NCBI GenBank assembly: GCA_017553025.1
Contig: JAFZNF010000051.1
Location: 1 to 7,187 of the forward strand
Length of the DNA stretch: 7,187 bases
Origin: Clostridia bacterium
GTDB lineage: Bacteria; Bacillota_A; Clostridia; UBA1381
Direction of reading: 5' to 3'
Part shown: piece after piece, positions 1-6,386 of the stretch
Numbering within the stretch: the stretch's first letter is position 1
Layout: each line of letters begins with the position of its first letter
Notes under the pieces: model-generated
Database searches by the model: none
The model's input: the letters and a program-made list of their open reading frames with translations, nothing else
What the model was told of the DNA's origin: nothing
Position numbers and translations under genes: made by a program

Positions 1-156
1 CATCTTTCTGCATATCTCGAGGCATATATGTCGATGAAATACGGTATAAATTCGGAACAAATCCAACAGGGGTACCATAACATCTTCCAAAAATATGAAA
101 ACCGCACTATTGCGTCGGTTGATTTTGGACAGCTGTTTGATTATTTCAGATTATGA
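1..156 (+). CDS. 3' end of an unrecognised gene (C-terminal 51 residues)
   Basis: Frame 1 is open from the first base to a TGA at 154-156 and encodes 51 residues; the start lies to the left of the window. The tail reads HLSAYLEAYMSMKYGINSEQ at its beginning and ends LFDYFRL. It is rich in aromatic residues and Gln, probably largely helical, with no cysteine, no clear membrane segment and no motif that I recognise. Its stop overlaps the recX start by 4 bases (ATGA at 153-156), so it is very probably a real, translated gene coupled to recX. It does not resemble the C-terminus of RecA, CinA or FtsK, the neighbours I would expect around recX, rimO and pgsA in Clostridia. I assign no function. Confidence refers to it being a coding region. 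Confidence 0.7.
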   Translation, partial: HLSAYLEAYMSMKYGINSEQIQQGYHNIFQKYENRTIASVDFGQLFDYFRL

Positions 157-623
157 TAAAAAAAGAACTTACAAAAAGCGAAACAAAGGAAAAGGCCCTG
201 AGGCTTTTGGCTTTCCGCGCACATTCGGAAAAGGAGCTTACAGAAAAGCTTAAAATGGCAGGCGCTAAAACAGAGGACATAGCTTCTGTTATGGAGTTTG
301 TCAGGGAATACGGCTTTGTAAATGATGCGGAATATTCGGCTCATCTTGCAAAGGATTTGCAAAACTTAAAAAAGTACGGGAAAAGACGAATTGTATCAGA
401 GCTTAAAAAAAGAGGAATAAGCGCAGAAAATATAGACTCGGCACTTTCGGAGCTTTCGAACGGGGAAGAGGATTTGCTTTTTCCGCTTATTGAGAGAAAA
501 CTCGGAAGTAATTTTGAGAAGAAAAATATTGATAAGACAATACGCTATTTTATATATCGCGGCTATGATTTTGATGATATAAAGGCGTGCATTGAAAAAA
601 TAAGACAGGAAGCAGAAGAATGA
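153..623 (+). CDS. recX: Regulatory protein RecX
   Basis: RecX is a small cytoplasmic helical protein that binds RecA filaments and modulates their growth, and so tunes recombination and the SOS response (family knowledge). The 156-residue length is normal. The sequence shows the tandem three-helix repeats of the family: about residues 13-54 with ALRLLAFRAHSEKELTEKL, about 55-101 with the GFVNDAEYSA turn (54-63) and YGKRRIVSELKKRGIS (75-90), and about 107-150 with IDKTIRYFIYRGYDFDDIK. The protein is very rich in Lys and Glu. The start at 153 is the first Met, overlaps the upstream stop by 4 bases and has no clear Shine-Dalgarno sequence, so it probably depends on translational coupling. Its own stop overlaps the rimO start. 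No recA is visible in the window, although recX is often beside recA. Confidence 0.9.
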   Translation: MIKKELTKSETKEKALRLLAFRAHSEKELTEKLKMAGAKTEDIASVMEFVREYGFVNDAEYSAHLAKDLQNLKKYGKRRIVSELKKRGISAENIDSALSELSNGEEDLLFPLIERKLGSNFEKKNIDKTIRYFIYRGYDFDDIKACIEKIRQEAEE

Positions 624-1948
624 AAATAGGTATGGTATCGCTCGGCTGTGCAAAAAATCAGACCGACGCGGAAATAATGCTCGGAATACTTGCAGAGGCG
701 GGGCATAAAATTGTAAACTCTCCCAAAGAGGCGGAGGCAATTATAGTAAACACCTGTGGATTTATAACGCCTGCAAAACAGGAGTCGATAGACGCGATTT
801 TGGAGATGGCACAGTATAAAAAAGAGGGCAAATGCCGTCTTTTGATAGCGACGGGCTGTCTTGCCGAGCGCTATAACACCGAAATGGAAAAGGAAATTCC
901 GGAACTTGACGCGATAGTAGGAACCGGAGATTTTGACAAGATAGCAAAAATCATCAAAAAGAGCGAAAACGGTGAAAAAATATGCCTTTTCGGGCATCAG
1001 AATTATACCCTGCCGGAGAAATTGCCGAGGATTTTGTCAACTCCGTTTTACACCGCATATGTAAAAATTGCCGACGGCTGTGACAATAACTGCACATATT
1101 GTGCAATTCCGAAAATCCGCGGGCATTATAAAAGCCGAAAAATTGAGGATATTATAGATGAGGCGGTAAGACTTTCGGAAAACGGTGTAAAGGAACTCAT
1201 TTTAATAGCCCAGGACACAACAAGATACGGCATTGACTTATACGGCGAGCCGTCGCTTGCAAGACTTTTGTCCGAGCTTTGCAAAATAGAAAAAATACAT
1301 TGGATACGTACGCATTATTTCTATCCCGAGGCAATAACCGACGAGCTTATCCGCGTTATGGCGGAAAACGAAAAAATCTGTCCGTATGTGGATATGCCCA
1401 TTCAGCACATAAATGATGATATTTTAAGGCGTATGGCAAGGCGGACAAATAGGCGCCAGACGGAGGAAAGAATAAAAAGTATCAGGGCGCGTATTCCCGA
1501 TGCAGCTATACGGACATCTATAATAGCAGGCTTCCCCGGAGAAACCGAGGAACAATTCCGCGAGCTTGCAGAGTTTATAAAAGAAGTAAAGTTTGAAAGA
1601 ATGGGAGTTTTTGCCTATTCAAAAGAGGAGGGTACACCCGCATATGATTTTCCCTGCCAGATTGAGGACGGGGAAAAAGAACGGAGAAAAAATGAGCTGA
1701 TGGAAATTCAGCAGAAAATTTCCCGTAAAAATAATAATGAAAAAATAGGCACCGTGCAAGAGGTCCTTTGCGAGGGCTATGATGCGGACAATTTTATGTA
1801 TTTTGGCAGAAGCCGCGCCGACAGTATAGATGTTGACGGGAAGGTGTATTTTGCATCAAGCGATGAAGTGGAAATCGGGACATTTGTAAAGGTAAAAATC
1901 CTTGATGCAGATGAATATGACCTAACAGGTAAAACTTTGGAGGAGTGA
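620..1948 (+). CDS. rimO: Ribosomal protein S12 methylthiotransferase RimO
   Basis: RimO is a radical-SAM enzyme with two [4Fe-4S] clusters that methylthiolates a conserved aspartate of ribosomal protein S12 near the decoding centre. The 442 residues show the three expected domains. The N-terminal UPF0004 domain has cluster cysteines C10 (in VSLGCAKNQTDAE), C46 (in VNTCGFI) and C80 (in ATGCLAER). The radical-SAM domain has the CxxxCxxC motif C154/C158/C161 (DGCDNNCTYC) followed by AIPKIRGHYKSR. A C-terminal TRAM domain starts near residue 376 (IGTVQEVLCEG) and runs to the end. The SLGCAKNQ signature and the GRSRAD segment in TRAM favour RimO over the tRNA enzyme MiaB. The start overlaps the recX stop (ATGA, 620-623), with AGGA at 607-610 as a modest ribosome binding site. 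All catalytic cysteines are present and nothing looks broken. Confidence 0.96.
   Translation: MKIGMVSLGCAKNQTDAEIMLGILAEAGHKIVNSPKEAEAIIVNTCGFITPAKQESIDAILEMAQYKKEGKCRLLIATGCLAERYNTEMEKEIPELDAIVGTGDFDKIAKIIKKSENGEKICLFGHQNYTLPEKLPRILSTPFYTAYVKIADGCDNNCTYCAIPKIRGHYKSRKIEDIIDEAVRLSENGVKELILIAQDTTRYGIDLYGEPSLARLLSELCKIEKIHWIRTHYFYPEAITDELIRVMAENEKICPYVDMPIQHINDDILRRMARRTNRRQTEERIKSIRARIPDAAIRTSIIAGFPGETEEQFRELAEFIKEVKFERMGVFAYSKEEGTPAYDFPCQIEDGEKERRKNELMEIQQKISRKNNNEKIGTVQEVLCEGYDADNFMYFGRSRADSIDVDGKVYFASSDEVEIGTFVKVKILDADEYDLTGKTLEE
1939..1945 (+). promoter_or_regulatory. Ribosome binding site of pgsA
   Basis: GGAGGAG lies 6 bases before the pgsA ATG at 1952. It is the strongest Shine-Dalgarno sequence of the plus operon apart from that of yifB. 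It sits inside the last codons of rimO, whose TGA is at 1946-1948. Confidence 0.8.
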
Positions 1949-1951
1949 ATT

Positions 1952-2506
1952 ATGAATTTACCTAATAAACTTACAATACTAAGGGTTATTTTGGTGCCTG
2001 TTTTTATGGCATTTATGCTTGTAATACCCAAAAACACCGCATATGTAACCGTTTCGGCGTTGATTTTTATTATAGCATCACTCACCGACACTCTTGACGG
2101 ATACTTGGCAAGAAAAAACGGACTTGTAACAAATTTCGGGAAACTTATGGACCCGCTTGCCGATAAAATGCTGACCACGGCGGCGTATTTGGGACTTTTA
2201 ACTATGGGCAGAGCCTCCTGCTGGGCGGTTATGCTTATTTTGACGAGAGAATTTATCGTATCCGGCATAAGACTTGTTGCGGCGGGAAACGGTACGGTAA
2301 TTGCCGCATCGGTATGGGGCAAGGCAAAAACAATATTCCAGATGGTTTCAATAATTGCGGCATTTTTGGTAATGTACCCAATCTGCCCTGTAGATACAGG
2401 AATTCTGATAACAAACATTCTTGTTTGGATTTCGGCGGTTATTACCGTAATTTCGGGCGCTGATTATGTCATAAAAAATCTGGAAGTTTTTAGGGAAGCA
2501 AAATGA
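1952..2506 (+). CDS. pgsA: CDP-diacylglycerol--glycerol-3-phosphate 3-phosphatidyltransferase (PgsA)
   Basis: This is an integral membrane enzyme that makes phosphatidylglycerol phosphate from CDP-diacylglycerol and glycerol 3-phosphate, the committed step to phosphatidylglycerol. The 184-residue length is typical. The complete CDP-alcohol phosphotransferase motif is present: D46, D49-G50, A53-R54, G63, D67 and D71 (DTLDGYLAR, then GKLMDPLAD). The MNLPNKLTILRV start and the later REFIVSGIRLVAA (99-111) and WGKAKTIFQM (122-131) segments are typical of PgsA and argue against phosphatidylserine or cardiolipin synthases of the same fold. Hydrophobic spans lie at about 7-24, 31-45, 74-97, 128-143 and 149-171. 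It starts 3 bases after rimO; rimO-pgsA is a familiar Firmicute pair. The stop overlaps the next start by 4 bases. Confidence 0.94.
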   Translation: MNLPNKLTILRVILVPVFMAFMLVIPKNTAYVTVSALIFIIASLTDTLDGYLARKNGLVTNFGKLMDPLADKMLTTAAYLGLLTMGRASCWAVMLILTREFIVSGIRLVAAGNGTVIAASVWGKAKTIFQMVSIIAAFLVMYPICPVDTGILITNILVWISAVITVISGADYVIKNLEVFREAK

Positions 2507-3225
2507 AGAGGATTATAAGCAGGGTGCGAAAAGCGGTTGAAGATTATGATATGATAGCCGACGGCGACAGGATTGCGGTAGGCGTTTCAGGCGGAAAGGA
2601 CAGCTTGGTGCTTTTGGGAGCGCTTGCGGGACTTTCGCGGTTTTATCCCAAAAAATTTGAGGTAAAGGCGCTCACGCTTGATATGGGATATAAATCGGAT
2701 TGGTCAAAAGTTGCAGATTACTGCGGGTCGCTCGGCGTTTCATACACGGTAAAACCCACAAATATCAAGGAAGTGGTTTTTGATTACAGGCAGGAGGAAA
2801 ATCCTTGCTCGCTCTGTTCAAAGCTGCGCCGCGGCGCATTAAATGACCTTGCAATAGATGCGGGCTGTAACAAAGTTGCGCTCGGACACCATAATGACGA
2901 CGTTTTAGAAACCTTCCTTTTAAGCCTTTTATACGAGGGCAGAATAAACTGTTTTTCGCCTGTTACGTATCTTGACAGAACAAACCTTTACTCCATAAGA
3001 CCTTTAATATATGTCAGGGAATGTGACATAAAAAGTACGGCAAACAGATTAAATCTCCCGATAGTGAAAAGCTCCTGCCCTGCCGACGGTGCGACAAAAC
3101 GGGAGGATATGAAGGAAATTATAAAAATGCTTGATAAAAGGGTTAATCCCGGGCTAAAAAAACGTATGTTTACAGCAATACAGAACGGAAAAATTGAGGG
3201 TTGGGAGAAAAAAACCAACTTATAA
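2503..3225 (+). CDS. TtcA-family tRNA thiolation PP-loop ATPase
   Basis: This is a cytoplasmic N-type PP-loop ATPase of 240 residues. The adenylating PP-loop SGGKDS is at 29-34. A CxxC pair is at C102/C105 (NPCSLCSKLRRGAL), LGHHNDD is at 127-133 and a third cysteine is C192 (SSCPADG). In E. coli TtcA, a CxxC pair plus a third cysteine bind a [4Fe-4S] cluster used to thiolate cytidine 32 of some tRNAs; the same three-cysteine layout is seen here. Family membership is secure, but the substrate in Firmicutes is uncertain, so I give no gene symbol. It is not TilS, which lacks this cysteine set, and it is shorter than E. coli TtcA. The start is the ATG at 2503, inside the pgsA stop overlap, with a weak AGGGAAG at 2492-2498. 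Its TAA stop overlaps the yifB ribosome binding site. Confidence 0.88.
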   Translation: MKRIISRVRKAVEDYDMIADGDRIAVGVSGGKDSLVLLGALAGLSRFYPKKFEVKALTLDMGYKSDWSKVADYCGSLGVSYTVKPTNIKEVVFDYRQEENPCSLCSKLRRGALNDLAIDAGCNKVALGHHNDDVLETFLLSLLYEGRINCFSPVTYLDRTNLYSIRPLIYVRECDIKSTANRLNLPIVKSSCPADGATKREDMKEIIKMLDKRVNPGLKKRMFTAIQNGKIEGWEKKTNL

Positions 3226-3229
3226 GGAG
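3224..3229 (+). promoter_or_regulatory. Ribosome binding site that fixes the yifB start
   Basis: AAGGAG ends 6 bases before the ATG at 3236 and shares two bases with the TAA stop of the upstream gene (3223-3225). This placement supports 3236 as the yifB start over an in-frame TTG 42 bases upstream, which lies inside the ttcA-like coding region. Confidence 0.85.
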
Positions 3230-3235
3230 AAAAAT

Positions 3236-4765
3236 ATGCTTTCAAAAGTAAATTCTGTGGGACTTATGGGAATGGACGGATTTGCCGTAAGTGTAGAGGC
3301 GGATGTAACAGGCGGTCTGCCAGGTTTTGAAATAGTAGGTCTTGGCGATGCAGCGGTAAAGGAAGCAAGAGAGCGCGTAAGGTCGGGCATAAAGAATTCA
3401 GGATACATATTTCCCTCAAAAAAAATTGTTGTGAATATGGCGCCTGCATCTATGCGCAAGGAAGGCTCAGGCTATGACCTGTCAATAGCTGTTGCCATTA
3501 TGGCAGCAACGGGACAAATACCCAATCCTAAGGAAAGCTCGGTCTTTATAGGCGAGCTGTCTTTAGACGGCAGTGTAAACCATATTTCAGGAATACTGCC
3601 GATGGTAATATCAATGTTCGAAAAGGGGTACAGAGATTTTTATGTCCCCGAAACTGCGGCAAAAGAGGCGGCAGTTGTTGCGGATACAAATATATATCCC
3701 GTAAAAAAGCTGTCGGCTCTTTTGAGCCATTTGAAAGACGATGAAAAAATAGACCCTTATATTAAAGGCGCGGAGGACATAGTAAGCCAAAAAGCAGACA
3801 CATTTCTTGATTTTTGTGATGTAAAGGGACAGGAAAGTGCAAAACGTGCCTTGGAAATTGCCGCAGCGGGTAATCATAACGTACTTTTAATAGGCCCTCC
3901 GGGGACAGGCAAAACAATGCTTGCACAGCGTATGCCATCAATACTTCCCGACCTTTCCTTTGAGGAGTCGCTTGAGGTTTCAAAAATACACTCTATAGCA
4001 GGCACTTTGAATAAAGATGCTCCTCTTATTACGGGCAGACCGTTCAGAAATCCGCATCATACCATTTCTACTGTGGGGCTTTCGGGCGGAGGGACTGTTC
4101 CAAAACCCGGCGAGCTGTCATTGGCGCATAACGGCGTTTTGTTTCTTGATGAACTTCCTGAATTCAGGCGTGATGCGCTTGAGGTAATGCGCCAGCCTTT
4201 AGAAGACGGAAAAGTCACAATATCCCGCGTGAATGCGACGCTTACATATCCCTGCAATCTTATGCTTATAGCAAGTATGAACCCTTGCAAGTGCGGATTT
4301 TTAGGCGACAGCAGAAGACGTTGTACTTGTACGCCGAACCAGATAAATCAATACCGCTCCAAAATCTCAGGGCCGCTTTTGGACAGAATTGACATTCAGG
4401 TAGAGGTTGCAAGTGTCGATTATGATGATTTGAATAATGGGCAAAAGGGCGAAACGTCTGCAAAAATAAAGGAAAGGGTAAATGCGGCAAGACAAATACA
4501 GAGGGAGAGGTATAAGGACTATAAAATCTATTCAAATTCACAGCTCACAGCAGGTATGCTCTCTGAATTTTGCCGTATAGACAGTGCGGCAAGCGATATT
4601 TTGAAGATGGCGTTTGAGAAAATGGGACTTTCTGCAAGAGCACATTCGCGGATTTTAAAGGTCGCAAGAACAATTGCCGATTTGGCAGGAGAAAAAGATA
4701 TAAAAGCGGGACATATAGCGGAAGCTGTTCAGTACCGCAATCTGGACAGAAAATTTTTTGTATAG
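3236..4765 (+). CDS. YifB/ComM-family Mg-chelatase-like AAA+ ATPase
   Basis: The product of 509 residues is a YifB/ComM-family protein. In Vibrio and Haemophilus, ComM is a hexameric branch-migration helicase that extends heteroduplex during natural transformation; the role in Clostridia is less clear. The order of parts is canonical. A Lon-protease-like ChlI N-terminal domain covers about residues 1-170 (VNSVGLMGMDGF, LPGFEIVGLGDAAVKEARER). The AAA+ module follows, with Walker A GPPGTGKT at 220-227, Walker B VLFLDE at 301-306 and a four-cysteine insert at C351/C353 and C363/C365 (NPCKCGF, RRRCTC) that may bind a metal. GPLLDRIDI at 379-387 and the sensor-2-type helix ARAHSRILKVART from 467 complete the core. 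The C-terminal Mg-chelatase domain ends in AVQYRNLDR. The ATG at 3236 is chosen because it has an ideal ribosome binding site and gives the family's normal N-terminus. Stop TAG is followed directly by a terminator. Confidence 0.93.
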   Translation: MLSKVNSVGLMGMDGFAVSVEADVTGGLPGFEIVGLGDAAVKEARERVRSGIKNSGYIFPSKKIVVNMAPASMRKEGSGYDLSIAVAIMAATGQIPNPKESSVFIGELSLDGSVNHISGILPMVISMFEKGYRDFYVPETAAKEAAVVADTNIYPVKKLSALLSHLKDDEKIDPYIKGAEDIVSQKADTFLDFCDVKGQESAKRALEIAAAGNHNVLLIGPPGTGKTMLAQRMPSILPDLSFEESLEVSKIHSIAGTLNKDAPLITGRPFRNPHHTISTVGLSGGGTVPKPGELSLAHNGVLFLDELPEFRRDALEVMRQPLEDGKVTISRVNATLTYPCNLMLIASMNPCKCGFLGDSRRRCTCTPNQINQYRSKISGPLLDRIDIQVEVASVDYDDLNNGQKGETSAKIKERVNAARQIQRERYKDYKIYSNSQLTAGMLSEFCRIDSAASDILKMAFEKMGLSARAHSRILKVARTIADLAGEKDIKAGHIAEAVQYRNLDRKFFV

Positions 4766-4768
4766 ATT

Positions 4769-4796
4769 AAAACGGTCGGCATTTGCCGACCGTTTT
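4769..4796. terminator. Bidirectional intrinsic terminator
   Basis: A perfect 12-bp inverted repeat (AAAACGGTCGGC, loop ATTT, GCCGACCGTTTT) lies 3 bases after the yifB stop and one base from the end of the minus-strand synthetase gene. On the plus strand the stem runs into TTTTTCT, a good U-tract. On the minus strand it runs into TTTTAATC, a shorter tract. It therefore should end the plus operon efficiently and can also end the convergent minus operon. Confidence 0.93.
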
Positions 4797-4797
4797 T

Positions 4798-6384
4798 CTA
4801 TCTTTTAATTTTTTTCGTTGTGGTTTTTTCGAATTCGCTTTCGCGGAATTTAATTTTGTGAATTTGTTTGTATTGAGCAACAGACTTATTTAATTCATTT
4901 TTTACAGCGTCTTCGATTTTGTCCTTAAATGACATATCTTCGGCGTATATTTCGGCGGTTATAAAGCCGTCCTCAGCATAAACCAACACTTCTGTTACGC
5001 CCTCAATTCTGCCGATTAAGTATTCAAGCTCTTCGGGATATACGTTTTTGCCGTTGTCGAGAATGATGATATTTTTCTTTCGGCCCGTAATAAATACAAA
5101 GCCGTCCTCATCAATCTTGCCGACATCTCCCGTTAAAAACCAGCCGTCTTTAAACACCTGTGCATTTGCCTCGGGATTATTGTAGTAGCCGAGCATAACG
5201 ATATCGCCCTTAACGCAAAGCTCACCCTCGCCGTCCTCGTTTTCGTTTATAACCTTCATTTCAACATCTTTTATCGGTTTTCCGATACTTCCGAGCTTGT
5301 TGCCCTTTAGAAGACTAAGTGATACAATCGGCGAACATTCGGTAATTCCGAAGCCGTTTACAACCTTAATTCCCAAATCGTCAAAGCCTAAAATAAGCTC
5401 ATCAGGGATAGGTGCACCGCCCGTTATAATCATTTCAAGATTTCCGCCAAAGGCGTCGATTACCGACTTAAAGAATTTGCGGCGCAGGTCAATTCCGACT
5501 TTTCGGAGTCCGTTGCTGACCTTAATCATATTTTTAAGGAGCTTGTCTTTGCCCGATTTTGCGGCATTTTTCCAGATAGATTTGTAAAAACTTTCCACAA
5601 AAAGCGGAACTACTGAGATGTGCCCCGGCTTTGCCTCGTTTATATCGCGGAGGATATACTTTAATCCGCCGTTTATGAACACGGGGGACCCGCAGTAAAA
5701 CTGGCAGAGAATACAAGCCATCATACCGAAAGTATGGTTAAGCGGAAGAACGCAGACAGTGCCTTTTGGGAACTTAAGCGACTCTATTGACAAAATCATA
5801 TCCGACATAATATTCCGCTGGCAGAGCATAGCGCATTTCGGAACACCCGTTGTGCCTGATGTAAAGATAAAAATGCAAGGTTTTTCAAGGTCGAACACGA
5901 ATTCTGTAACTTTGGTTTCGTCAAGCTGTGACCTGCCCTTATCTACTGCCTCGGAAAAGTTGTCAAGGCAAAGGCTGTGCTCAAGTTTATCCTGCAGGAT
6001 TTCGGCAAGCTCCGCCTTTTTTGATGAATAAACAAGAGTTTTCGCACCGCAGGCATCAAAAAGAGTGGCAGCCTCGGCGGGCTTTAACTCTTTATCAAGC
6101 GGAACTATGGCGTTGTTTGATATAATTGCCGCAAAATAGGTAATAATCCACTCATAGCTGTTTTCGCCGTAAAGCGCGATTTTTTCGTCGCGAATTCCAA
6201 GCCCTGCGAAATAGCTTGCAAGAGATATGGCATCGTCAGCGACTTGCCGAAAAGTAATAGAGACTTTCCTGTCGCCCTTAAAATAATGAAAGGCAAGCTC
6301 ATCAGGCTGTTTTTCAGCGACCTTCAAAATCATATCCCTAAGGTCTGAGTAGTGTGGGATTTCGTACCCCCTTGCGTTAGACAT
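4798..6384 (-). CDS. AMP-forming acyl-CoA / acyl-acid synthetase (AMP-binding family)
   Basis: This is a member of the ANL adenylate-forming superfamily, 528 residues, probably activating a carboxylic (fatty) acid as acyl-AMP and passing it to CoA or another thiol. Visible core motifs are the P-loop-like TSGTTGVPK (175-183), GFGITE (344-349), TGD (418-420), the hinge region GRKKNIIILDNGKNVYPEE (434-452) and the C-terminal catalytic lysine K525 in TTTKKIKR, the last residues of the protein. It has no signal peptide, no clear membrane span and no fused carrier domain. The long-chain acyl-CoA synthetase type is the best guess, but the acid specificity and the acceptor cannot be read from sequence. 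It starts 2 bases after the prfA stop with a perfect AAGGAGG, so it is cotranscribed with prfA, and ends at the shared terminator. Confidence 0.9.
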   Translation of the reverse strand: MSNARGYEIPHYSDLRDMILKVAEKQPDELAFHYFKGDRKVSITFRQVADDAISLASYFAGLGIRDEKIALYGENSYEWIITYFAAIISNNAIVPLDKELKPAEAATLFDACGAKTLVYSSKKAELAEILQDKLEHSLCLDNFSEAVDKGRSQLDETKVTEFVFDLEKPCIFIFTSGTTGVPKCAMLCQRNIMSDMILSIESLKFPKGTVCVLPLNHTFGMMACILCQFYCGSPVFINGGLKYILRDINEAKPGHISVVPLFVESFYKSIWKNAAKSGKDKLLKNMIKVSNGLRKVGIDLRRKFFKSVIDAFGGNLEMIITGGAPIPDELILGFDDLGIKVVNGFGITECSPIVSLSLLKGNKLGSIGKPIKDVEMKVINENEDGEGELCVKGDIVMLGYYNNPEANAQVFKDGWFLTGDVGKIDEDGFVFITGRKKNIIILDNGKNVYPEELEYLIGRIEGVTEVLVYAEDGFITAEIYAEDMSFKDKIEDAVKNELNKSVAQYKQIHKIKFRESEFEKTTTKKIKR

Positions 6385-6386
6385 AA

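Noticed and set aside
141..997. Minus-strand open frames across recX and rimO
   Set aside because: They are Phe/Tyr/Cys-rich shadows of the Lys/Glu-rich plus-strand genes with no family signature.
620..1948. MiaB tRNA methylthiotransferase
   Set aside because: The SLGCAKNQ N-terminal signature and the TRAM sequence fit RimO, and pgsA follows as usual for rimO.
3194..3235. Longer yifB starting at a TTG 42 bases upstream
   Set aside because: The added residues do not fit the family N-terminus, the TTG lacks a good ribosome binding site and lies inside the upstream gene, while the ATG at 3236 has an ideal AAGGAG.
3236..4765. Mg-chelatase subunit for (bacterio)chlorophyll synthesis
   Set aside because: The Lon-like N-terminal domain and the four-cysteine insert mark the YifB/ComM family, and no tetrapyrrole genes are nearby.
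5297..6031. Plus-strand open frames inside the synthetase gene
   Set aside because: They are antisense to a well-supported coding region, lack ribosome binding sites and have shadow-like composition.
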